A stretch of DNA of 64,000 nucleotides from Balanoglossus misakiensis (lineage: Eukaryota > Hemichordata): the NCBI GenBank assembly GCA_040954595.2, contig CM082585.2:10044001-10108000 (forward strand), in the 5' to 3' direction. Made by a program: the position numbers and the translations under genes. The first letter of the stretch is position 1; every line of letters begins with the position of its first letter. A model generated the notes under the pieces. It was not told where the DNA came from. It searched no databases and worked only from the letters and a program-made list of their open reading frames with translations. Below, in pieces: positions 26,701-36,800 of this stretch.

Positions 26701-27976
26701 TCCCGACTGGCTACCCATCTGTCACTCTATTGACTGACCAATCATCACCCTGTCTGTCACCCCATGTGACTGTCTCCGTGTCATCTGAAGATGTAGCCAC
26801 TGATTGTCAGTATCAGTCTCTCACACCTTATGCCAGTCAAATAACATCTCTGAAATTGGTAATGTGTTGCATCCATGTCCACATTAAACTTAAACCAAAC
26901 CTGTCTAATATCTGGACAACACTACAATAGACTCTCTATTGAAATCAAATGAAAAGGAACTGACTAGTATGAGTCTGACATACCTTCTGATTTTCCCCTT
27001 AACTTCCTACAGATTTGAGTACTTGTTCAATTTTGATAACACGTTTGAGATCCATGATGACATAGAGGTGCTAAAGCGTATGGGTATGGCTTATGGCCTG
27101 GAGGCTGGCAAGTGCAGCGAGGAGAACCTGAAGACTGCCCGGACTATGGTCCCCAAGGCCTTGGAACCGTATGTGCTAGGTAAGGTCCGATGGCGTGGGT
27201 CTGTGCCTCTGTAGGCTAAGGAGTTTCTGTCACCGTCTGAGCCCTGTGCCACTGTAGGGTTAGGGGTTTCTGTCACTGTCTGAACTGAGCTCTCCTATCG
27301 CTACTGTGATGAGAGCCACTGTAGGGTTAGGGGTTTCTGTCACTGAGCTCTCATATGATTTGAGTGATCTTTTGGAGGTAATGAATGCAAGGGGGTGATA
27401 AAATACAGGGATTTGGAGGTATCACCAGTGATAGATTCTCATTGATTATGGCAAACCATAAAATAAAGAACAGCTCTTAGAGTTCTCCCATACAGCAGAC
27501 TGTTTGTAGCTTCTGTCAGTTACTGTTTAAGAAGTTCAAAAACCTGAATCATAAAATAAACTCTCTGACTCTGCCAACTTTTGTTTCCAGAACTTGCCAA
27601 GAGGACATCATCCAGCACTTCCATTGTCGCTGGTCCAAGTGGAATCAAGACGGGGCTACCATCAACGGCACAGGAGACTATCACTGCTGCGTCGAGCAGC
27701 AGGTCAGCAACCGTCACCTCCTCCTCGCAGCAGGAACACGGTTTCCACGATTCGGGCATCGTCAGCAGCCAGGGATCCTTGTCACCCCTGGCAACGCCTC
27801 TCTCGCAGCAAGTGAGCATCGACCAGGAGGTTGCCATGGTCACCGCGGGGAATTCTCAGGCCTCCAGAGCGTCGAGTCTCGGGTCATTTTCGGATTTGGG
27901 GCCGTCGCGCGGCGCCACCGATACGCCGTCTTCCGATTACATGGATTCTGAAGACTCCTTCGGCAATGGAGATTGA
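8732..27976 (+). CDS. TFDP1: Transcription factor DP (E2F dimerisation partner), complete, 10 coding exons, 533 aa
   Basis: DP proteins pair with E2F proteins to bind TTTSSCGC sites and control S-phase genes. Exons are 8732-8774, 11826-11950, 22046-22106, 24469-24599, 24952-25106, 25600-25765, 25941-26156, 26520-26671, 27013-27179 and 27591-27976; phases agree throughout. Residues about 183-295 form the winged-helix DNA-binding domain with [14 protein letters not shown] and the DEF-box motif [29 protein letters not shown] follows, then the heterodimerisation coiled coil ([18 protein letters not shown]) and the [16 protein letters not shown] / [14 protein letters not shown] region. [16 protein letters not shown] stretch corresponds to the basic/acidic segment of vertebrate TFDP2. 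The tail is Ser/Thr-rich and ends in an acidic segment, as in vertebrate DPs. ATG 8732 follows an in-frame TAA at 8693-8695 and has A at -3 and G at +4. The protein is longer than human TFDP1 (about 410 aa), mainly at the N-terminus. It is orthologous to the TFDP1/TFDP2 ancestor; the symbol is approximate. Confidence 0.95.
8775..11825 (+). other. DP intron 1
   Basis: 3.05 kb between the GTAAGG donor and TTGCAG acceptor. Open frames at 9438-9740 and 10984-11355 have neither homology nor splice context. A short (GTACAT)n palindromic tract lies near 11510-11525. Nothing else is recognised. Confidence 0.7.
11951..22045 (+). other. DP intron 2 (10.1 kb)
   Basis: This is the longest intron of the window. 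It holds a C-rich run near 13766-13781, a diverged direct repeat (17240-17445 and 17620-17985), a 16-bp palindrome CATGAAATATTTCATG at 19370-19385 and a G-run near 21119. None of its open frames (for example 16126-16515 or 21456-21863) looks like a protein. Confidence 0.7.
17240..17985. repeat. Diverged direct repeat in DP intron 2
   Basis: Sequence 17246-17395 (AGGAAGTTTGACAG through CGCAAATTTACAATTACTAA) recurs at 17624-17773 with about 85-90% identity by eye. The adjoining TTTTTCCACGATTTTC segment at 17410 recurs at about 17950, displaced by about 165 bp of inserted sequence. Each copy contains GGGTTCGA, resembling a Pol III B box. It may be a tandemly duplicated SINE-like element. Confidence 0.55.
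22107..24468 (+). other. DP intron 3
   Basis: 2.36 kb between GTAAGA and TTACAG. Overlapping open frames near 23238-23681 occur on both strands without any recognisable domain. No repeat or RNA gene is seen. Confidence 0.7.
25107..25599 (+). other. DP intron 5
   Basis: 493 bp between a GTCAGT donor and a TTACAG acceptor. The open frame 25013-25327 reads through the exon in a wrong frame and is not a gene. Confidence 0.75.
26332..26424. mobile_element. Fold-back MITE, copy 3 (DP intron 7)
   Basis: About 93 bp starting TTAACCCATTCGCCACCATGG and ending GGGGGTGAAAGATTTAG, with an inner inverted pair GTCCAAACC / GGTTGGAC. This is the clearest copy of the family, and its two arms can fold back nearly end to end. 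Confidence 0.65.
27205..27350. repeat. Short tandem repeat in DP intron 9
   Basis: A unit reading roughly GCCACTGTAGGGTTAGG plus GGTTTCTGTCACTG occurs twice and a third diverged copy precedes it. The unit is 60-75 bp. It is intronic and non-coding. Confidence 0.55.
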
Positions 27977-28814
27977 AAAACACTGATTTCCCACAATTGC
28001 CCCAAATCAATGCACATTTTTGGAACAGCACACGAAAGGTCCAAGAATTGCTCTCGGGAGACGTTAAATTGTGGCAACCAGTCTTATGTGGAATCCTGCC
28101 ATTTTTTTGTATGGAAAGACGTGTATATCCCAGACCTGATGATGTAAATCAGAATGAGAGGTGTTGTACTCCACTGGGAGGCGACAAACATTTTTTAAAG
28201 TCATTTGAAACTATGATTATGCTACTTTCAGTGGCTTCTTTTGGATAATCAATGCAAACAGATGGAACCACTACAAACTTTTGTGAAACGAACTGCTGAA
28301 ATGTAAGTAAACCAATCAATGTGTTGGTTTTACAACGGACTTGACTGTTTCATGACAAGATTTGGACAAGATTGATCAATTCTATGGAAACCCAAGACCG
28401 TAGAAAACTTTTTTTACTATTCATCATAAATTATGCATGCTAAGAAAAAAAAGTTGCCCAAAGGTTTTCAATTGACAACATGTTCCATCGTTTTTAGTCA
28501 TAGCTTGCATTTAAAATATATGGAAGGAAGAGTAAAGTAAGAGAAAAATTGTACAGATGAATGAAAGTTTAGCACAGGTATTTTAATTATAGAGTTTGTT
28601 CAAAGTTTTGTATATCATTACAAATCTTGACAATTATATTTGTTCAGTCTAGTGTAAATGGCAAATGTGAATAGTATTAGTTTTGTCTTAGGAAGTTAGC
28701 CACGAATTGCTGTGTTCTTATTATTACCCATCATTTTTTTCCAAAGTTAACAGTTTATTTCATCATTTCTTATCATCTGTTACAGAAGTTATACTCGTTG
28801 TCATGTCCTAATCT

Positions 28815-28881
28815 GTCAGCCATGTTTGACCTTTCCCATGATGCACTGTCAGCCATGTTTGATCTTTCCCATGATACAAAG
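28815..28881. repeat. Two-copy tandem duplication in DP 3'UTR
   Basis: GTCAGCCATGTTTGACCTTT and the following CCCATGATGCACT recur once with two or three changes. Confidence 0.7.
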
Positions 28882-29585
28882 CAGACTACAATATGGCTGC
28901 CTTTCAGGTCTTTGTGATCTCACAAATTGCACACACAATAAACCCAATTTTTTTATCAAACAGTTCCGTAGTTAAAGTATGACAGCAGCCCAAAAAACTA
29001 CGTAATTTGCTAGAGTTGTTGCAGCATGGTATAACGTACATGTGAACAAAAAGAAATCTCATTTGCACGATAACACTTTACAAAGTTCTCTAGTATTTTC
29101 CTGTTTTCTTCGCAACCTAACTTTTCACCGATTGTGACCTCCTAGAACCTCAAACATTTAGTGTTACAGATATTTTTAAAAGGGAAAAATCCATTCCATG
29201 ATGTTTTACTGCATCTTGTAGGCTTAGACCCCTTTTCCATAATGGTAGGGCTCAAACCCCTTAGGCAGGTGATACACTAACAGAAAATGGTATAGCAACA
29301 TTATTTGTAGGGATTACAGATTTAAGTGGAGGGGAAATAGATGTATAGAGCACTGTACATTGAAATGGAAGAATGTTTCCGTTTGGTAGGAAACCTATCT
29401 TTTAAACAAATCTCTTGTAAGTTGATAATGTATTGTTTCTGCGGGGGAAAAATGACTGCTTTAGGATTTTACAGTTGTTTCTAAAAAGAATTATGGGGAG
29501 AGAAGAAAATTGATAAATAAAAAGTACCAAACACATGCTGTGTTAAATGTACAGTATTACAACTGAATTTCAGTTATCGAGTGTA

Positions 29586-29591
29586 AATAAA
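29586..29591 (+). terminator. Distal poly(A) signal of the DP gene
   Basis: AATAAA followed about 25 nt later by a TTTTGTGTCAGTGTGG element typical of a downstream GU-rich region. Confidence 0.55.
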
Positions 29592-29779
29592 GTGGCATTT
29601 TTTGCAGTCTATTTTGTGTCAGTGTGGTTAAATGGTGGCTGTGGATGAATGTATGTGATGTATCCATGTTGTTCAAATAAGTATGTACACAGCAAATTTC
29701 TACATGTTTACTATCAAAAGACCAACTGTGTCATTTGGTGTTCAGACAGTACACATGCCAATGACAGCTGTTTTGAAGA

Positions 29780-30810
29780 TTTTCATGAGCTATAACCCAA
29801 GATTTTTTTCAAGAAATGAAGAAATTTGTAAAATTCGCAAAGTCGAAAAATCGTTGTTTTTTGAAAATTTTCATGAGCTATAACCCATGATTTTTATCAA
29901 AAAATGAAGAAATTTTGAAAAGTCGAAAAATCGTCGTTTTTTTGAAGATTTTCATGAGCTATAACCCATGAAAAAATTTGGAAAATTCGCAAAGTCCAAA
30001 AATTATCATTTTTTGATGATTTTCATGTTTGTGAAAAATGGCCAAAATGTGAAAATTCGCAAAGTCGAAAAATCGTCGATTTTTGACGATTTTCATGAGC
30101 TATAACCCATGATTTTTTTCAAAAAATGACCAAATTTTCAAAATTCGCAAACTCGAAAAATCGTCGATTTTTGACGATTTTCATGAGCTATAACCCATGA
30201 TGTTATTCAAAAAATGACCAAATTTTCAAAATTCGCAAACTCGAAAAATCGTCGATTTTTGACGATTTTCATGAGCTATAACCCATGATTTTTTTCAAAA
30301 AATGACCAAATTTTCAAAATTCGCAAACTCGAAAAATCGTCGATTTTTGACGATTTTCATGAGCTATAACCCATGATTTTTTTCAAAAAATGACCAAATT
30401 TTCAAAATTCGCAAACTCGGAAAATCGTCGATTTTTGACGATTTTCCTGAGCTATAACCCATGATTTTTTTCAAAAAATGACCAAATTTTCAAAATTCGC
30501 AAACTCGAAAAATCGTCGATTTTTGACGATTTTCCTGGGCTATAACCCATGATTTTTTCAAAAAATGACCAAATTTTCAAAATTCGCAAACTCGAAAAAT
30601 CGTCGATTTTTGACGATTTTCCTGGGCTATAACCCATGATTTTTTCAAAAAATGACCAAATTTTCAAAATTCGCAAACTCGATAAATCGTCGATTTTTGA
30701 CGATTTTCCTGAGCTATAACCCATGATTTTTTCAAAAAATGACCAAATTTTCAAAATTCGCAAACTCGAAAAATCGTCGATTTTTGACGATTTTCCTGAG
30801 CTATAACCCA
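29780..30810. repeat. Left edge: diverged and type A 88-bp monomers
   Basis: The first three or four monomers are degenerate (spacings 88, 81 and a truncated unit near 29953-30094). Regular 88-bp type A monomers follow (CATGAGC or CCTGAGC at 30094, 30182, 30270, 30358, 30446, 30534), then 87 bp. The extra base keeps these monomers from holding a common reading frame. Confidence 0.85.
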
Positions 30811-33800
30811 TGGTTTTTTTCAAAAATCGGCCAAATTTTGATTTTCCGCAAAGTCGAAAAATTGTCATTTTTTGATGATTTCCTGAGCTATAACCCATGG
30901 TTTTTTTCAAAAATCGGCCAAATTTTGATTTTCCGCAAAGTCGAAAAATTGTCATTTTTTGATGATTTCCTGAGCTATAACCCATGGTTTTTTTCAAAAA
31001 TCGGCCAAATTTTGATTTTCCGCAAAGTCGAAAAATTGTCATTTTTTGATGATTTCCTGAGCTATAACCCATGTTTTTTTTCAAAAATCGGCCAAATTTT
31101 GATTTTCCGCAAAGTCGAAAAATTGTCATTTTTTGATGATTTCCTGAGCTATAACCCATGGTTTTTTTCAAAAATCGGCCAAATTTTGATTTTCCGCAAA
31201 GTCGAAAAATTGTCATTTTTTGATGATTTCCTGAGCTATAACCCATGGTTTTTTTCAAAAATCGGCCAAATTTTGATTTTCCGCAAAGTCGAAAAATTGT
31301 CATTTTTTGATGATTTCCTGAGCTATACCCCATGGTTTTTTTCAAAAATCGGCCAAATTTTGATTTTCCGCAAAGTCGAAAAATTGTCATTTTTTGATGA
31401 TTTCCTGAGCTATAACCCATGGTTTTTTTCAAAAATCGGCCAAATTTTGATTTTCCGCAAAGTCGAAAAATTGTCATTTTTTGATGATTTCCTGAGCTAT
31501 AACCCATGGTTTTTTTCAAAAATCGGCCAAATTTTGATTTTCCGCAAAGTCGAAAAATTGTCATTTTTTGATGATTTCCTGAGCTATAACCCATGGTTTT
31601 TTTCAAAAATCGGCCAAATTTTGATTTTCCGCAAAGTCGAAAAATTGTCATTTTTTGATGATTTCCTGAGCTATAACCCATGGTTTTTTTCAAAAAATGA
31701 CCAAATTTTGATTTTCCGCAAAGTCGAAAAATTGTCATTTTTTGATGATTTCCTGAGCTATAACCCATGGTTTTTTTCAAAAATCGGCCAAATTTTGATT
31801 TTCCGCAAAGTCGAAAAATTGTCATTTTTTGATGATTTCCTGAGCTATAACCCATGTTTTTTTTCAAAAATCGGCCAAATTTTGATTTTCCGCAAAGTCG
31901 AAAAATTGTCATTTTTTGATGATTTCCTGAGCTATAACCCATGGTTTTTCTCAAAAATCGGCCAAATTTTGATTTTCCGCAAAGTCGAAAAATTGTCATT
32001 TTTTGATGATTTCCTGAGCTATAACCCATGGTTTTTTTCAAAAATCGGCCAAATTTTGATTTTCCGCAAAGTCGAAAAATTGTCATTTTTTGATGATTTC
32101 CTGAGCTATAACCCATGGTTTTTTTCAAAAATCGGCCAAATTTTGATTTTCCGCAAAGTCGAAAAATTGTCATTTTTTGATGATTTCCTGAGCTATAACC
32201 CATGGTTTTTTTCAAAAATCGGCCAAATTTTGATTTTCCGCAAAGTCGAAAAATTGTCATTTTTTGATGATTTCCTGAGCTATAACCCATGGTTTTTTTC
32301 AAAAATCGGCCAAATTTTGATTTTCCGCAAAGTCGAAAAATTGTCATTTTTTGATGATTTCCTGAGCTATAACCCATGGTTTTTTTCAAAAATCGGCCAA
32401 ATTTTGATTTTCCGCAAAGTCGAAAAATTGTCATTTTTTGATGATTTCCTGAGCTATAACCCATGGTTTTTTTCAAAAATCGGCCAAATTTTGATTTTCC
32501 GCAAAGTCGAAAAATTGTCATTTTTTGATGATTTCCTGAGCTATAACCCATGGTTTTTTTCAAAAATCGGCCAAATTTTGATTTTCCGCAAAGTCGAAAA
32601 ATTGTCATTTTTTGATGATTTCCTGAGCTATAACCCATGTTTTTTTTCAAAAATCGGCCAAATTTTGATTTTCCGCAAAGTCGAAAAATTGTCATTTTTT
32701 GATGATTTCCTGAGCTATAACCCATGGTTTTTTTCAAAAATCGGCCAAATTTTGATTTTCCGCAAAGTCGAAAAATTGTCATTTTTTGATGATTTCCTGA
32801 GCTATAACCCATGGTTTTTTTCAAAAATCGGCCAAATTTTGATTTTCCGCAAAGTCGAAAAATTGTCATTTTTTGATGATTTCCTGAGCTATAACCCATG
32901 GTTTTTTTCAAAAATCGGCCAAATTTTGATTTTCCGCAAAGTCGAAAAATTGTCATTTTTTGATGATTTCCTGAGCTATAACCCATGTTTTTTTTCAAAA
33001 ATCGGCCAAATTTTGATTTTCCGCAAAGTCGAAAAATTGTCATTTTTTGATGATTTCCTGAGCTATAACCCATGGTTTTTTTCAAAAATCGGCCAAATTT
33101 TGATTTTCCGCAAAGTCGAAAAATTGTCATTTTTTGATGATTTCCTGAGCTATAACCCATGGTTTTTTTCAAAAATCGGCCAAATTTTGATTTTCCGCAA
33201 AGTCGAAAAATCGTCATTTTTTGATGATTTCCTGAGCTATAACCCATGGTTTTTTTCAAAAATCGGCCAAATTTTGATTTTCCGCAAAGTCGAAAAATTG
33301 TCATTTTTTGATGATTTCCTGAGCTATAACCCATGGTTTTTTTCAAAAATCGGCCAAATTTTGATTTTCCGCAAAGTCGAAAAATTGTCATTTTTTGATG
33401 ATTTCCTGAGCTATAACCCATGGTTTTTTTCAAAAATCGGCCAAATTTTGATTTTCCGCAAAGTCGAAAAATTGTCATTTTTTGATGATTTCCTGAGCTA
33501 TAACCCATGGTTTTTTTCAAAAAATGACCAAATTTTGATTTTCCGCAAAGTCGAAAAACTGTCATTTTTTGATGATTTCCTGAGCTATAACCCATGTTTT
33601 TTTTCAAAAATCGGCCAAATTTTGATTTTCCGCAAAGTCGAAAAACTGTCATTTTTTGATGATTTCCTGAGCTATACCCCATGTTTTTTTTTCAAAAATC
33701 GGCCAAATTTTGATTTTCCGCAAAGTCGAAAAATTGTCATTTTTTGATGATTTCCTGAGCTATAACCCATGGTTTTTTTCAAAAATCGGCCAAATTTTGA

Positions 33801-36800
33801 TTTTCCGCAAAGTCGAAAAATTGTCATTTTTTGATGATTTCCTGAGCTATAACCCATGGTTTTTTTCAAAAATCGGCCAAATTTTGATTTTCCGCAAAGT
33901 CGAAAAATTGTCATTTTTTGATGATTTCCTGAGCTATAACCCATGGTTTTTTTCAAAAATCGGCCAAATTTTGATTTTCCGCAAAGTCGAAAAATTGTCA
34001 TTTTTTGATGATTTCCTGAGCTATAACCCATGGTTTTTTTCAAAAATCGGCCAAATTTTGATTTTCCGCAAAGTCGAAAAATTGTCATTTTTTGATGATT
34101 TCCTGAGCTATAACCCATGGTTTTTTTCAAAAATCGGCCAAATTTTGATTTTCCGCAAAGTCGAAAAATTGTCATTTTTTGATGATTTCCTGAGCTATAA
34201 CCCATGGTTTTTTTCAAAAATCGGCCAAATTTTGATTTTCCGCAAAGTCGAAAAATTGTCATTTTTTGATGATTTCCTGAGCTATAACCCATGGTTTTTT
34301 TCAAAAATCGGCCAAATTTTGATTTTCCGCAAAGTCGAAAAACTGTCATTTTTTGATGATTTCCTGAGCTATAACCCATGGTTTTTTTCAAAAATCGGCC
34401 AAATTTTGATTTTCCGCAAAGTCGAAAAACTGTCATTTTTTGATGATTTCCTGAGCTATAACCCATGGTTTTTTTCAAAAATCGGCCAAATTTTGATTTT
34501 CCGCAAAGTCGAAAAATTGTCATTTTTTGATGATTTCCTGAGCTATAACCCATGGTTTTTTTCAAAAATCGGCCAAATTTTGATTTTCCGCAAAGTCGAA
34601 AAATTGTCATTTTTTGATGATTTCCTGAGCTATAACCCATGGTTTTTTTCAAAAATCGGCCAAATTTTGATTTTCCGCAAAGTCGAAAAATTGTCATTTT
34701 TTGATGATTTCCTGAGCTATAACCCATGGTTTTTTTCAAAAATCGGCCAAATTTTGATTTTCCGCAAAGTCGAAAAATCGTCATTTTTTGATGATTTCCT
34801 GAGCTATAACCCATGGTTTTTTTCAAAAATCGGCCAAATTTTGATTTTCCGCAAAGTCGAAAAATTGTCATTTTTTGATGATTTCCTGAGCTATAACCCA
34901 TGGTTTTTTTCAAAAATCGGCCAAATTTTGATTTTCCGCAAAGTCGAAAAATTGTCATTTTTTGATGATTTCCTGAGCTATAACCCATGGTTTTTTTCAA
35001 AAATCGGCCAAATTTTGATTTTCCGCAAAGTCGAAAAATTGTCATTTTTTGATGATTTCCTGAGCTATAACCCATGGTTTTTTTCAAAAATCGGCCAAAT
35101 TTTGATTTTCCGCAAAGTCGAAAAATTGTCATTTTTTGATGATTTCCTGAGCTATAACCCATGGTTTTTTTCAAAAATCGGCCAAATTTTGATTTTCCGC
35201 AAAGTCGAAAAATTGTCATTTTTTGATGATTTCCTGAGCTATAACCCATGGTTTTTTTCAAAAATCGGCCAAATTTTGATTTTCCGCAAAGTCGAAAAAT
35301 TGTCATTTTTTGATGATTTCCTGAGCTATAACCCATGGTTTTTTTCAAAAATCGGCCAAATTTTGATTTTCCGCAAAGTCGAAAAATTGTCATTTTTTGA
35401 TGATTTCCTGAGCTATAACCCATGGTTTTTTTCAAAAATCGGCCAAATTTTGATTTTCCGCAAAGTCGAAAAATTGTCATTTTTTGATGATTTCCTGAGC
35501 TATAACCCATGGTTTTTTTCAAAAATCGGCCAAATTTTGATTTTCCGCAAAGTCGAAATATTGTCATTTTTTGATGATTTCCTGAGCTATAACCCATGGT
35601 TTTTTTCAAAAATCGGCCAAATTTTGATTTTCCGCAAAGTCGAAAAACTGTCATTTTTTGATGATTTCCTGAGCTATAACCCATGGTTTTTTTCAAAAAT
35701 CGGCCAAATTTTGATTTTCCGCAAAGTCGAAAAACTGTCATTTTTTGATGATTTCCTGAGCTATAACCCATGGTTTTTTTCAAAAATCGGCCAAATTTTG
35801 ATTTTCCGCAAAGTCGAAAAATTGTCATTTTTTGATGATTTCCTGAGCTATAACCCATGGTTTTTTTCAAAAATCGGCCAAATTTTGATTTTCCGCAAAG
35901 TCGAAAAATTGTCATTTTTTGATGATTTCCTGAGCTATAACCCATGGTTTTTTTCAAAAATCGGCCAAATTTTGATTTTCCGCAAAGTCGAAAAACTGTC
36001 ATTTTTTGATGATTTCCTGAGCTATAACCCATGGTTTTTTTCAAAAATCGGCCAAATTTTGATTTTCCGCAAAGTCGAAAAATCGTCATTTTTTGATGAT
36101 TTCCTGAGCTATAACCCATGGTTTTTTTCAAAAATCGGCCAAATTTTGATTTTCCGCAAAGTCGAAAAACTGTCATTTTTTGATGATTTCCTGAGCTATA
36201 ACCCATGGTTTTTTTCAAAAATCGGCCAAATTTTGATTTTCCGCAAAGTCGAAAAATTGTCATTTTTTGATGATTTCCTGAGCTATAACCCATGGTTTTT
36301 TTCAAAAATCGGCCAAATTTTGATTTTCCGCAAAGTCGAAAAATTGTCATTTTTTGATGATTTCCTGAGCTATAACCCATGGTTTTTTTCAAAAATCGGC
36401 CAAATTTTGATTTTCCGCAAAGTCGAAAAATTGTCATTTTTTGATGATTTCCTGAGCTATAACCCATGGTTTTTTTCAAAAATCGGCCAAATTTTGATTT
36501 TCCGCAAAGTCGAAAAATTGTCATTTTTTGATGATTTCCTGAGCTATAACCCATGGTTTTTTTCAAAAATCGGCCAAATTTTGATTTTCCGCAAAGTCGA
36601 AAAATTGTCATTTTTTGATGATTTCCTGAGCTATAACCCATGGTTTTTTTCAAAAATCGGCCAAATTTTGATTTTCCGCAAAGTCGAAAAATTGTCATTT
36701 TTTGATGATTTCCTGAGCTATAACCCATGGTTTTTTTCAAAAATCGGCCAAATTTTGATTTTCCGCAAAGTCGAAAAATTGTCATTTTTTGATGATTTCC

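Larger units (their letters stand above)
27977..29610 (+). other. 3'UTR of the DP gene
   Basis: 1.6 kb of AT-rich sequence after the TGA at 27974-27976. AATAAA occurs at 28937-28942, 29516-29521 and 29586-29591; the last is followed by a GTGT-rich stretch. A 36-bp tandem duplication containing CAGCCATGTTTGA lies at 28815-28881. The satellite array begins within 200 bp of the last signal. Confidence 0.65.

Noticed and set aside
27240-27330. Interstitial telomere repeat (AGGGTTAGGGG)
   Set aside because: Only about one and a half TTAGGG units in each copy of a short tandem repeat.
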